From Symsagittifera roscoffensis (lineage: Eukaryota; Xenacoelomorpha; Acoela; Convolutidae), in assembly GCF_963678635.1 (NCBI RefSeq), contig NC_087062.1:7180193-7244192 (forward strand): 64,000 nucleotides of DNA. Reading direction: 5' to 3'. The translations under genes were made by a program, and so were the position numbers. Below, in pieces: positions 18,816-29,960 of this stretch (position 1 is its first letter; every line of letters starts with the position of its first letter). The notes under the pieces are model-generated. The model saw nothing but the letters and a program-made list of their open reading frames with translations. It made no database searches and was not told where the DNA came from.

Positions 18816-20037
18816 ATGGTACACGCGCAAATTTCGGTCGAACCTTACGGAGGAACGGAAACAGGTGACTTTCAGCAGTTTGAGCAATTGTTCGGAGGAT
18901 ACATCGGAGTAGCGGGAATCGACCCTGGCCAACAAGCGAACTTCTTACAACTAGATCTACGAGAAGCGGCACTACGGTTTTACCAGACGCTGCCAGCAGC
19001 AATCAGAGCGAACGTGGAGAACAGCCTCACAGCTCTAAGGAATCACTTTTAATCCGCAGCTCCAGGAAGTCCACGTACTGAAGTTAGAACAGCTCCGGTA
19101 CGACTCTAAAACCGATTCACCCGAGAACTTCTTGGTGAACTTGACGAAAAAAGCGCAACGAGCGTATCCAACGCCAGATTTGCCAGCTGTCGAACCAATC
19201 GATGTTGCATTAAACGGAGCACCATTAGTAGCAGACACGGCGAGATTTCATCGAGAAACTGCACAAAGACAAGAAAGAATTGATGCAGTAAATGATAATC
19301 GCAATGAACAAATTAGACGGTTGTTCATAAAAGGAATGCCAAACTGGCTGCGATCAAAATTGATGGAGCAACCACAAGCAACTACTGTCCAAGAGATGTG
19401 TAGTTTGACAAAGAAGCAAATCAAGATTCGAGAAGTATGCCGAAAAGAAGATTACCCGAAAGACGGATTAAATGAAGTAAATGACAAAGTCTCAGAAAAT
19501 TTAATCAGTGTTCTCACAAAATTGTCCACAAATCAGGAACAAATTGAGAAGCAGATCAACGAAATGAGATCACAAATAGCTGAGCAGTCAAAGAAACAAT
19601 CGAATCCGCCTTTTCAACGAAACAAGAACAACACCAACCAAAATGGGCAGTTTAGTGGTAATCAAAATCAAAATAATTTGCCTGGACAGCAACAAAGTGG
19701 CAGGAAAGGAAAAAACAGAAATAATTGGCAAAATCAATTTGGATTTAGCAATAATCAGCCTAACTTCCAAAATATGGGTCCAATTACACCTCAGCAATAT
19801 CCTCCATGGTACCTATACCAACAGTACCAAAATATGCAGCAAAATCAACCGATAGTGCAAATCCAACCAGCACAGGTACAGCCAAACGCGAACTACCTGC
19901 AACAACAACAACACTTCACTGGAAATCAGACAGCGCAAGCTGAAATTCAATTTCCCGTGGACCAAGGGTTCGACCACTAGCAAAACGCTGCGACATCTGT
20001 GGAAAGTTTTATCACACAGCAAGTCAATGCTGATGAA
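18816..20037 (+). pseudogene. Gag of element 2, with frameshifts
   Basis: The ATG at 18,816 starts a Gag-like frame (retrovirus-type capsid helices, including FQQFEQLFGGYIGVAGI) that stops at 19,052. The protein continues in another phase through 19,980, passing a lysine-rich helical region and a Gln/Asn-rich tail (many QNQN and QQQ runs, ~19,560-19,950). A single zinc knuckle, CDICGKFYHTASQC (CX2CX4HX4C), lies at 19,989-20,030 in a third phase. The order capsid, Gln/Asn-rich linker, nucleocapsid knuckle is normal for Gag. The phase changes near 19,045 and 19,980 mean this copy cannot make intact Gag without frameshifting. The 650-base leader between the LTR and the ATG shows no other coding. 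Confidence 0.85.
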
Positions 20038-20737
20038 GACAAAAACCACAAGGACAAGATGCAACGCTCATGTTTCCAATTGGGCCAAAAAACTAATAAA
20101 GCCACCGAGTCAGCCCCCCAAATCATCTCAATCATCTAAATCATCAAAACAATCAATTCAACCCGATGAGATAATCAACCTTTACGCAATAATTCCAGCG
20201 GAAGGAACAGTTTTGACGTACACAAAATTACGATTCTCATCGGGATTACAAAGAAGTGCCCTGGTTGATACAGGAGCCTGCGCAAATGGCATTTCAAAAC
20301 AGACATTCGACGACTTAAAAGATGAAAAATCTCTATACCGCCCTCTTAAAATAAGTGAATCGACACTTAAGAGAGTACGAATGGTAGAAGGACAACTCGT
20401 GCCAATTGAAACAGAAGTAACAATGGAATTTAGATTGGCAGATATGACATTTGTAGAATCTTTTCTCGTTCTACACGCGGCCAACTTAATAATTCTAGGA
20501 AATCCGTTCTACAAAAAACACCACATTCATATCTGTGCCAAGTATAATTTACTTCATTTCCCAGACCTGACTCGGCAAATTAACGAGATAAAACCTCCAA
20601 ACGAACCTAGAAGAATTAATCGAGTGAAAAAATTCCCTCTGACTCTAACAAAACGTCAAACAATAGCTCCGCATCAAACAATTCTTGTAGAATGTCATTT
20701 AAAGGACGCATGCCAGGACATGGCAAAAACAACCTGA
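20027..20737 (+). pseudogene. Aspartic protease region of element 2
   Basis: The 236-codon frame includes the active-site motif LVDTGACANGI (GAT at 20,267) and the second conserved segment LIILGNPFYKK about 80 residues later. Both are typical of retropepsins that process Gag-Pol. The first 40 residues are a Ser/Lys/Pro-rich linker following the knuckle. The frame ends at a TGA at 20,735-20,737, but the same phase continues as good coding sequence into RT, so the stop looks like a nonsense mutation. Confidence 0.85.
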
Positions 20738-22072
20738 ATCGTAATCCCATCAAAAGAATTTGAAGAAAATTGCGAAATTGCATTCACTTCCTCAATTAGT
20801 GAAGTTCTGAAAAATTACCTGCTGTACATCACTGCATTTAACATCACTGATCACCACGTGACATTGCCTTTCAAAACTGAAATTGGAAAATTTTCAATTC
20901 TGACCCTAAAAGAAGCCGAAAATCTCATACCAATTGATGCAGAAATGCTTGCTTTTGCAAAAATGAATAATCCAGACTATATTGAAATGGGCATTAACGA
21001 GCTAATTCAGCAAAACTGTGATAATCAGCAATCTCAACAGCAACGCCAACCCGAGTATGAAAAATTTTGGTTTCCTACACCTGAAACATGTCCAAACCCT
21101 GAATTACTTCCACAAATCCAACGTGACATTTACGACCAAATTCTTCATTTTCACGGTCTCGAAAAAATTGAACCGAAAATAAACTTTCAAGATCGATTGA
21201 CATTTATCAAGAATTTTAAGTGGGAGAATTCGGTGTTGACACAAGAGCAAAGGTCAAAAGTAGAAGATTTGCTTGTTGAATTTTTGGACATCTTCGCCAA
21301 ACATAGATTTGATGTTGGTTATAATTCCGATCTCAAAATCAAACTGAAACCGGAACACACACGACCTTTGTACACACAAGGCCCACCTACGCCGATACAT
21401 TTGCGTCAAGAATTGACAGTGGAACTTGCCCTAATGCATTATTATGGACTTATAACAACATTGTCGCATTCAAAATATAGCAGCCCATTGTTTGCGCATC
21501 GAAAACCATCTGGTAAATTGCGGATGTTGATTGACCTCAGAAGGATAAATCATTCACTAAAGAATGACTACATCAACAGCAACTTTCCGATCTCAAACAA
21601 GACCGATGCATCAAACCACTTTGCAGGAAAGAGCTTGTTTACCAAACTTGATTGTTCGCAAGCATACCACTGTGTACAAATAGCAGATGACCTTTCAGTC
21701 CAACTTTTGGCATTTAATTTCGGTTCACGAACTTATGCATACAAATGTCTAGCTCAAGGTCTAAGCAAATCAGTCACCGGTTTCAGCTCATTCATACGTC
21801 ACTATCTTGACTCATGCTTAGCAGCCGACTTATGTACACAGTTCATGGATGACATCGGAAGTGCAGTGAATAATTTCGATCAACTAATACCGACCCTCTC
21901 AAAAATTTTCGAATGTATACGGAAATCGGGATTAAAATTATCACCGAATAAATGCGAAATAGGAACGCAACGAATGAAATTCCTTGGTAATATAATTACA
22001 CCAGCAGGAATATCACCTGAACAAGAGAAAATTTCGACGTCCTTAAGAAAATTAAAATGCCGCAAACTGTAA
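20738..22072 (+). pseudogene. Reverse transcriptase of element 2 (FMDD)
   Basis: The phase continues from the protease; the first in-frame Met is at 20,858. RT motifs in order are LRMLIDLRRIN, FTKLDCSQAYH (catalytic Asp), the fingers/palm segment ending AQGLSKSV, FMDDIGSA at 21,842-21,853 (catalytic Asp pair) and LKLSPNKCEIG. FMDD replaces the YVDD seen in element 1. The frame terminates at 22,072 and the protein resumes in a different phase at about 22,057, indicating an indel between RT and the connection region. It would synthesise element cDNA in cytoplasmic particles; as it stands it is interrupted. Confidence 0.9.
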
Positions 22073-23349
22073 AACAAGTTAAACGACTAATCGGATTTGT
22101 TCAATTCTTCCGGAATTATATGCCAAGCTTAGGTGAAAAACTGATACCATTTTATCGCCTACTCAGAAAAGATATAGCATTTCAAACAAATGAGGAGCAT
22201 CAGAAAAGTCTCGAAGTGCTAAAACATGATCTAATCCAGGCAACGGAAATAACGCTCCGCTTACCAAAACCAGGATTACAATACGTAATACTCTGTGATG
22301 CAAGCTATCATGGAACAGGTTTCGTGCTAATGGTTGAAGACTATGTGAAAACTGATAATAGAGGCGAAATGAAAACATATGCACCAGTGTCATTTGGTTC
22401 AAGACTCTTCAACACAGCACAACTGAAGTTCTCCATCTACTATAAAGAGTTTTTAGCACTATACTTCGCTCTCGATCATTTTTCTCATTTCATCTGGGGA
22501 TCATCAAAGCCTGTGATAATACTGACTGACAATCGAAGCTTAACACAGTTTTTCCAAGCGAAGACAATTCCACCTTCAGTCTGGAATTTCTTGGATCGCA
22601 TCATGGCATTCAACATCATTATCGCACATATACCTGGAAAAGCGAATTATGCTGCAGATTTTTTGTCTCGAATGCAAACTGACCCATCAGCTTCACTGTC
22701 ACTGAAATTAACGGACAAAATACCAGTGCGAGAAAAAGAGATCGAAGCCACAGCGAAAGTACCGGAAGCATCTCTGAACCTGTTCCACTCAATGGATGAG
22801 GCATTTCCCGAAAAGAAGAAGATCGATGACAACCTCAGAGCACAATTGCTAGAACTCGGACTGTATGAAAACGTTATGAGAGAGCTAACCTCGCAGGAAG
22901 CTAGCGACATCATCCAACCGCAAAATTTTGTCCGAATAACGAGACCAATCATCGCAGCAGTACAATACCCTGATCCTGCTGATGTTTTCAGTGACCTGAA
23001 TATGAGTCACGAAGTACTCAACTTGAAAAATGAACAAGACAAAGATCCCGATATAGTAGAAGTTAAGGATTGGAAACGCAATGAACAAATTCCAAATCTC
23101 AAGTTCGAAAGCAACCGCAAGAAGAAGTATGCCAAGCAATTCAATCGGCTGGTAATTGACGACGAAGTTCTTTATCGAAATTTCTATGATGACACGGGAC
23201 AGGTAAAACATAAGCAATACTGCTTACCAAATTCATCTTTGGAACGAGGTCGCGTATCGATTAGACAACTCGCGAACCGGTGGACATCTGGGAATGACAA
23301 GAACCACAGAAGCGTTCAGAAAACGATCCTACCTTCCAGGATTCACTGA
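22057..23349 (+). pseudogene. RT connection, RNase H and integrase N-terminus of element 2
   Basis: The 430-codon frame begins with the RT thumb/connection (IGFVQFFRNYMP). It then has a full RNase H with the four acidic positions: LCDASYHG, YKEFLALYFAL, LTDNRSL and AADFLSR. The second half is linker leading to the integrase zinc-binding region. Around 23,280-23,349 this phase degenerates, while the overlapping phase (GGHLGMTRTTEAF) carries the expected histidine region, so another frameshift lies here. Confidence 0.9.
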
Positions 23350-24118
23350 ATTCTTAACTAACACAATCAAAAATTGCTTAACATGTTTGCAACTCAAAAG
23401 AGCATCTGCAAAATATCAAATTCCACCATTGCAGCCAATCTCGTCGCTGCAATGCTTTCCAGGAGACATGATGCAAATCGATATTGTTGGACCATTGAAG
23501 TCCCCAGTATACAAATTTGTATTAACTGGAATCGATGTCTTCTCCAAGCACTTGTTTGCAGCACCATTGACGATCGCTAGCGCCGATACAGTTGCTAGGG
23601 AACTCACGAAAATATTTTTCATGCACAGCTACATACCGAAAAAGATAATCGCAGATCTCGGAACGACATTCACGTCGGAGCTAATGCATGAATTGACAAC
23701 TCTATTAGAAGTCCAAATCAACCATGCAACGCTGAAACATCCACAATCGATTGGTCTTGTCGAGCGATCTCATGGACCTCTAAAAAGGATCCTGAAGCTG
23801 AATACTAATGAACAATGGTCAGACTGGCACAAATATGTCCCATTGGCAACATTTATTCACAATTTGTCATACTCTTCATCAATTGGACGCTGCCCAAGCT
23901 CAATTTTTCATGGAAGAGAACCGACAAAACCACTTGATCTTCGCTTTTCGACGAAAGCAGTGGAAGCAGTAACAGCAGAATCAGACTTCGTCACGGCGAT
24001 GCAAGATGCGATGCTAGAAAAGTTCAAAGAAACAAAAAAGAACTTGATTTCTTCGTACCACAAGTATCGAGGTTATTACGATCAAAAGGCACTTGCGCAG
24101 CCCCTCCAAGTTGAATAA
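23294..24118 (+). pseudogene. Integrase core of element 2
   Basis: After the H2C2 cysteines (CLTCLQLK), the catalytic triad reads D63 (MQIDIVG), D121 (IIADLGTTF) and E157 (GLVERSHG), numbered from 23,294. The spacing is D-x57-D-x35-E, as in Gypsy integrases. The second motif, ADLGT, departs from the usual SDNGT. The frame stops with TAA at 24,116, yet the same phase continues with good similarity to integrase C-terminal regions, so this is probably a nonsense mutation. Confidence 0.9.
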
Positions 24119-24919
24119 TTTTGTCTACTACTAAATCCTCTGTTGACTACTCAATCAGACTTTGGAAGCAAATCAATGCAAGTCTGGATACCCCTGTACA
24201 GACTTGAGAAAGTGTTAACAAATTCGAACTACATAATTCGGAAAGTTGGAACTAACTACACTCAATGTGTGCATCGAATTCGTCTCAGACCAGTTGATCC
24301 ACATCATCAGCCAGATGATGTCGATCCAATAGATCCAACGAAGTTCCAAACGGATCCCTCACTCGGGAAATACCGAAGCGAACCAGGACTTTTCGACGAA
24401 AACTTGCCGAAACTCTTAGATGAGCTCCAACCTGATAATAGTGACGAAAACGATCAACCAGCCGCACCAGCTAGAATCAGACTGTCAGTACCCTTTGGAG
24501 CGCCAGCAGTTGGAGCAGCACCCGCACCAGTGCCAATTCCAGCAGCGCCAATAGTGGCACCACTACCGGTCCCAGTACCAGTAATACCACCACCGCCGGA
24601 TCCACCTCCAATCCCAGGAGCAATACATGTGCCGGAGTTACCACCATTTGAACTACCAGCTGCACCACCACTGGTTGTCATTAATGAGCAGGCCCTTGAA
24701 AGGTTACCCAACAACGACTCTGATCCCGAGGGATACAACCTCGACGAATTTTTTCGCGAACCACAGCCAGTTGCTCGAAGAAAAGCAGCAGCCGAAGCTG
24801 GAGACCGAATTCACGCCCAACTGCGGTTCAGTAATGATGTTCGATATCATCCAATACCCAGCCGCCCAAAACAACCGCGAAAGTATGGACTCCGAACCGT
24901 TGACCAAACAACTGACTAA
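24119..24919 (+). pseudogene. Integrase C-terminus and Pro/Ala-rich linker of element 2
   Basis: The phase is the same as the integrase core after the stop at 24,116. It has an SH3/GPY-like segment (VWIPLYRLEKVL...YIIRKVG), then a strongly Pro/Ala/Val-rich tract at about 24,450-24,680 with repeated PVP and PPP, then an acidic and basic tail ending at 24,919. The linker sits between the integrase and the macro domain and would tether them flexibly if they were one protein. Confidence 0.75.
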
Positions 24920-25400
24920 ACGAAAAGATGGACCAGGCAGTAGCAAAGATTCGGTAAATGCAATCTATGAGCCAAATATCTTTGTTGGAGAAGGTGATGT
25001 TTTACAGTTCCCTGGCTCTATAGCTCACTGCGTTTCAAGTGACTTTCAAATGGCAAAAGCAGTAGCAAAGCAGATCAACAGCGCATACCCATGTATCAGA
25101 CCAACCCTTAAAAGCATTGAAACACCGATAGTTGGATCATCAGTTTCAGTTTCTCTGCCTTGGGAAAATAAGTCAATCTTCAATTTAGTCACTAAACCAC
25201 AATTCTTTGACAAGCCAACATACTACGATTTGTCAAGAAGCCTCAACTGCATGAAGCAGCAGCTGTTGCAGAAAGGAATAAACGCGATAGCCATGCCAAA
25301 AATTGGATGTGGACTCGATAAATTGAAAGAAAGTAGAGTTTTCAGCCTAATTTGCGACATTTTCGAAAAAACTAACATCAAAATCTTTATTTATGTATGA
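24627..25400 (+). CDS. Macro (ADP-ribose-binding) domain of element 2, TARG1/OARD1-like
   Basis: The frame has 257 codons; only residues ~115-257 (24,969-25,397) form the domain, while the first ~80 run out of phase with the linker ORF. The domain reads GEGDVLQFPGSIAHC (β-strands and loop 1), a helix with AKAVAKQI, SIFNLVTK with K190, a long helix, MPKIGCGLDKL with D231, and a final KTNIKIFIYV strand. K190 and D231 align with TARG1 Lys84 and Asp125, the pair that removes ADP-ribose from acidic residues of modified proteins, so hydrolase activity is plausible. The domain is intact, while most of the element is broken. It is in a different phase from the integrase tail, so it was either fused before an indel or expressed by frameshifting. 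Confidence 0.88.
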   Translation: MCRSYHHLNYQLHHHWLSLMSRPLKGYPTTTLIPRDTTSTNFFANHSQLLEEKQQPKLETEFTPNCGSVMMFDIIQYPAAQNNRESMDSEPLTKQLTKRKDGPGSSKDSVNAIYEPNIFVGEGDVLQFPGSIAHCVSSDFQMAKAVAKQINSAYPCIRPTLKSIETPIVGSSVSVSLPWENKSIFNLVTKPQFFDKPTYYDLSRSLNCMKQQLLQKGINAIAMPKIGCGLDKLKESRVFSLICDIFEKTNIKIFIYV

Positions 25401-26892
25401 CAAAAAATCCGGATATTTAAGCCCGATAAAGCTCGATTTGACCTTGGTGATGAACGTGCAAAAAGAATTCTTCAAAAATATTATGGTTACAAGAAGTTAT
25501 AGTCCTTCGAACAAAACATCAGTTTTGACATTTTGAACATACTATGGTACGGGTGCTTTAAACAGTCATATATCACGGACAGTGCCTTTATTTGGGATTT
25601 TCTGAACGTTAAATTGTTACAACTGGTCATACAAAACGATTGGGCCCACTCCGAACGCGCTGGGACTATCAGAAACTTTCAGAGACCTTTTTAAATTTTC
25701 GCCAGTATTTTGAGCCGGATAATGAAAAATGAGTTGGAACACAAGTTAAATTTCGAGGGATATCTTTGCAGAAATGCGGATAGAAAACACTCAAATGCGC
25801 CAGCAAAGATCCAACGGAATTGTTAGGACAACCCTGAAAGGTTACAAGCAATGCTGAAAAACAACACGCGAACTCGAAAAGCTAATTAGAACATCATAAA
25901 TATCAACAAATTTGATGAAAAACTGAAATTCATCAATTTTCATTCTAACTGATGCCAAATTTTGCTCAGGCGAACCAGCAAATTGCCTGAATAGCCTATA
26001 GGAGTGAAGTGCAGCTACAGTAGAAGAAACGAATTGAAAACACGAAAAGTCAGACACTGCACAAAATACGATGATCGCGACCAATGCAAAACATCGTTGA
26101 AACGTGTAATTATTACTTTTTCAAATAAAAAAGTCGATCACCTTCATTCAGGGAGTAAGGCCAACAAAGGCACAAAACACCCATACGAAGAAGACAAAAA
26201 GACTTCTGAGGGAACAAAAACAAAAAACGAGTAGAAGACGAGGCATCAAATTACAAGCATGTATAACAGAGTACAAATTGCGTTTCTAGTTGAAAAGCTT
26301 CAAAAACAAAGTGAATATTTCAATAAAACAAATCATTGTTAAGTTGTTGAAAACACATTCGCAATTATTGAGGATACGAAAAGAACTTAACATCCTCATC
26401 CTAACTCAAACACCGACCTCAGCATCGACAGAGCAACACGAATGTCATGCAACGAACGAACGAAGACAGCGATACCAAAACGTGAAATGAAACGACGACC
26501 AAAACTAGTCAGCTACTCCACGCGACAGTACTTGCCGTGCAAATTCAGTTACAGCTGACAACTGAATACATCCTGATATCATTAATCTATCCTTATCATA
26601 TATCACTTTAACTCCCAAACCCCGACTCAAGGTGGCTTAACAATTATCTTCCCTTTAAATTGAATTTTGTTTCCTCTCATTTTATAAATTGAAGTAATAA
26701 CCTGTGCTTCTAGCACTATGAGATCTTCTAACTTATTGTGATTATTGTGATATAACCTTCGATAGATACATATCTTATTGATAAACGTATATTTTTTTTA
26801 TCAAAAGCAACCTTAAATTATTATGTGAATTATTGTAAATGTATCTGATGAAACACTTCAACCACCCGGGAAGACTTCTTCTTGTGAGTTTG
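25401..26892 (+). other. 3' non-coding region of element 2
   Basis: About 1.5 kb lies between the macro-domain stop and the 3' LTR. Only short frames without family similarity occur (longest about 80 codons), so no envelope gene is visible. A short purine-rich CGGGAAGA near 26,867 is the nearest polypurine-tract candidate but is weak and about 20 bases from the LTR. Confidence 0.6.
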
Positions 26893-27333
26893 TGTGACAT
26901 CCCTTCATGATGTCATTCATTCTAATCAATCATTTGAACCGAATAGATTTCATAATTCACCTTGATGATAAAATAGAGTGGAGTGCATCATATATTTATT
27001 TAACTATGTAAACATTGATGGTAATTAATACCAATCATTGGAATCTTAGATCGAGCTAGAAATCAATTGGAGACAAATCGACTGAATAAAATATTCTAAT
27101 CATGCTCTTACTTGCGCCGATCGGCTTGCGAGATATCAGAAGCTAGGAATCGGAACCAGCATCCTTTTAAGCAAGATAGGTCTTAACCGCTCGAGACATA
27201 TCTAAAATAATGAATCCAATCTAATTACAATTGATAGCCAGTAGCGCTAAATAAAATTACCAATTGAACAGCTCGCATTACACTAAACGACAATATATCC
27301 GTATTATCCATCCGCCAGATATGGTATATTATA
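26893..27333 (+). repeat. 3' LTR of element 2
   Basis: This is the direct repeat of 17,730-18,166, from TGTGACATCC to GTATATTATA. It carries four extra bases (GTGG-type) near 26,980 and about nine substitutions. The AATAAA polyadenylation signal is kept at 27,250-27,255. It is followed at 27,334-27,338 by the AATAC duplication. Confidence 0.93.
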
Positions 27334-27338
27334 AATAC
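27334..27338. repeat. Target-site duplication of element 2, right copy (AATAC)
   Basis: Second copy of the 5-base duplication found at 17,725-17,729. Confidence 0.85.
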
Positions 27339-28946
27339 AGTTCAAATGAGACTAGAGAGCCAGTTCAAGCTAGCTTTGGTTATTTATAAAATCTGTCAAG
27401 CCAAACCCTCCGAAAATATTCCACAGGCCTATTATGCTCAACGATATCCCCTAATATGACACAAACAGTTTTGAAACCAATTGAGCTAGAAGTTCATTCC
27501 TTGACCAAGAAATTCATTCCTCGCCCAAGAAAGATACAAGAACAGTGTAATCATGCGTCATCTCTCAAAACTTAGAAACGTCAACATCTCACCGCTATGA
27601 TTGTTACAAGAGCTTCCATCTATTAAGAGTAAGGCTTTGGGTCCAGGTCAAATTGCCGTTCTCTGTTTAGAGCATCTTGGACTGAATAGCATTAAGATTC
27701 TCACCTAAATTATTGCCATTTTTATCTCAATGAGTTCGACATATGTGGAAAAAAGCACGCATAATTCTAGTCCCGAGAATAGTTAAGAGAAGAAGAATGT
27801 AATCGAAAGTGGCAATGGCTTGCAGTTCCTGTAATCTAGGGCCAATATGACATTTATCATTTATTCAAATGTCCAGGCAGATGGACAGAACTGAGTATTC
27901 GCAGTCTACGGACTGACTCAAGTCCTCTGAGCGAATACGTTCATTCCAAGTTAGTGGAATAGGTGAATTGCTGGCATTGCACCCTTCAAGAATTAATCAT
28001 CAAAACGGAGGATTCTGACATCACAGCAGCACAACAATGTGCGTGAACTATCTATTTAAATCACTTCTAGAGAATACACGAGTCTACGACGAAAAGCCTC
28101 AAACGCGAATGTGATAAGCAAGAGTATTGCAATCGGGTCCGGAATTCCCCCCCCCCCCCGTAAATAACTTTCCCCGTAATTTCACAGTATACTGTATCCT
28201 GCGCACAGCATGAAGGTAAAGAATATGCCTGGGACGGCATAGGTCCTGGGTTCGAATATGACCAGGGCCTGTTTTTTTTTCAAACGGTAAATATTCCAGT
28301 TCAAAAAAATTACGGTATGTTATTTATCTAGTTATGTTTTGTCGGCTTAACTGCCAGATCTAATCTATCTATTTATCTATACTATATTTCAATGTGTGTG
28401 ACATCTATCTCCCATGCTTAAGCATAATAATTTTGCATGTTTAACGAAAGAATTTTTTCACGTTTAAGCTATATCATATATTGCAATGCTTAAGAAAATT
28501 TTTCGATGAAATTTCTGCAAGGTCATTAGTTTTTCAGCAATTTTTTTTCGAGGTCAAATTATGTCTGTTTGTCTGTGTACCTGCTTTTTCTTCTATCTAT
28601 TATCTATCTATTTCTATTGTATATTGAAATGCGGGCTTCATTATCTCGCCATGATTAAGCTTTTTCAACGTATTGTTTTTGCATGTTTAACAAAAGAATT
28701 TTTGCACGTCTTAGCTATATTGTATATTGCAATGGTTAAGTTTTTTGTTCGATTTTCCAGTTTAAATTCAGTGTCTATTTCATCGAGATTGAATTAAGCA
28801 ACCCAATAGTGGGATTCTGTCATGGTTTTCCCAGTTTTGCCATTCTGGCCTCCATATATGAATAACCAAATCCTCTAGTTTACCAGATACAGCAATTTTC
28901 TACAAAATTTAATTTGAAATTTTTTTTCAATTTTTGATATTCTCAC
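27339..28946. other. Non-coding DNA with a poly-C run and a SINE-like head
   Basis: No coding sequence was recognised. A run of about 12 C lies at ~28,147-28,158. At 28,229-28,270 the segment CCTGGGACGGCATAGGTCCTGGGTTCGAATATG contains a B-box-like GGTTCGAAT. It is shared, with the following ~110 bases up to TGTTTTGTCGGCTTA, with 42,338-42,450. From there to about 28,800 are AT-rich tracts with paired AAAGAATTTTT(T/G)CACG segments. Confidence 0.5.
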
Positions 28947-29960
28947 CCTGTAGTTGGGCGCTGTCAGGATACTCTCAGGGTTGCAAATTTTCCACCAAAT
29001 CTCAATTCTCAAATCCTTGTAGTTTTCGAGATATGACGTTTTTTATGATTTTTCAAAAAAATTCCAAAAACTTCGAAGCTCTCAATCCTGTTGTTGGAAT
29101 GTATGAGTGTTTTCTCAGGGGTTTTGGGTATCTTGCCTCTGAATATGGCTAGTCAAATCCTTGCAGTTTTCGAGATATGATGTTTTTTAGGATTTTCTCA
29201 AAATGTTTTATAGAACTTAGATATAAATTGTTTCTCAAAATTTGAATTAACCATTTGTAGTGAGGCTTTGCCAGGATTCAGAAGTTGCGAATTTTGCCTC
29301 CAAATATGACTGCTCAAAACCTTGTAGTTTTCTAGATATGACGTTTTTTGCGATTTTTTCAAAAAAATTTCATGAAAATAAATTTATGTTCAAAATTTGA
29401 AAATCGTAGCCTGTAGTTGGGGGCGGTCAGAGTAATCTCAGGGGTTGCGAATTCAGCCTCCATTTAAGAATGCCCAAATCTTTTTATTTAAGAGATGCGA
29501 CGATTTTTGTGATTTTTTCGGAAATTTTCAAAAAACTCAAATTTCAAAATAATTCACGAAAGTGAAATTCCCAACACTGTAGTTGTGTGCTGTCAGAGTA
29601 CTGTCAAAGATTGCGAATATTGCTTTCAAATAAGATTGCTCAAATCTTGGTAGTTTTCGAGATGTGAATTTATTTCTGGTTTTTCAAAACATTACCTTTC
29701 TTAGAAAACTTAAGGTTGAAGTTTCTAAAAATTTGAATTTCCCAACGTTGTAGTTGGGTACTGTAAGAGTACTCTCAGGAGTTGCAAATCTTAAGTCCAA
29801 ATGCGACTGCGCAATTGATTTTGGTTTCCTAGATGTAACGTTTCTCAGTTAATTTTAAGTTTTTTCAAAGAACTTATATAAAACTACAAAACTTTATGGT
29901 TCTTCAAAATTTGTAAAAAAATCTTGAATAAAAAACTTTGCAAAATTTGTAATTATGAAC
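28947..29960 (+). repeat. Degenerate ~160-bp tandem repeats
   Basis: The phrase CCTGTAGTTGGGCGCTGTCAG, followed by (A)CTCTCAGGGGTTGCGAATTTTGCCTCCAAAT and GTAGTTTTCGAGATATGACGTTTTT, recurs in order at about 28,947, 29,087, 29,251, 29,410, 29,575 and 29,747. The last copy (29,961) merges into the first 1.1-kb unit. Spacing is mostly 140-170 bases and the copies are strongly diverged, unlike the adjacent 1.1-kb array. Confidence 0.75.

Larger units (their letters stand above)
17730..27333 (+). mobile_element. Ty3/Gypsy-type LTR retrotransposon (element 2), full-length but frame-broken
   Basis: The element is bounded by 437- and 441-bp direct LTRs (17,730-18,166 and 26,893-27,333) and by the 5-bp duplication AATAC on both sides. 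Inside are Gag, a CX2CX4HX4C knuckle, aspartic protease, RT (FMDD), RNase H, H2C2/DDX35E integrase, a Pro/Ala-rich linker and a macro domain, all in plus orientation. At least six frameshifts or stops interrupt them. The LTRs differ at about nine positions plus one 4-base indel (~2%), so insertion is fairly recent. It is clearly a different lineage from element 1: different Gag, FMDD rather than YVDD, and small LTRs. Confidence 0.95.

Noticed and set aside
24454-24738. Gly/Thr-rich minus-strand frame
   Set aside because: It is the antisense of the Pro/Ala-rich linker of element 2; GC-rich codons keep the opposite frame open.
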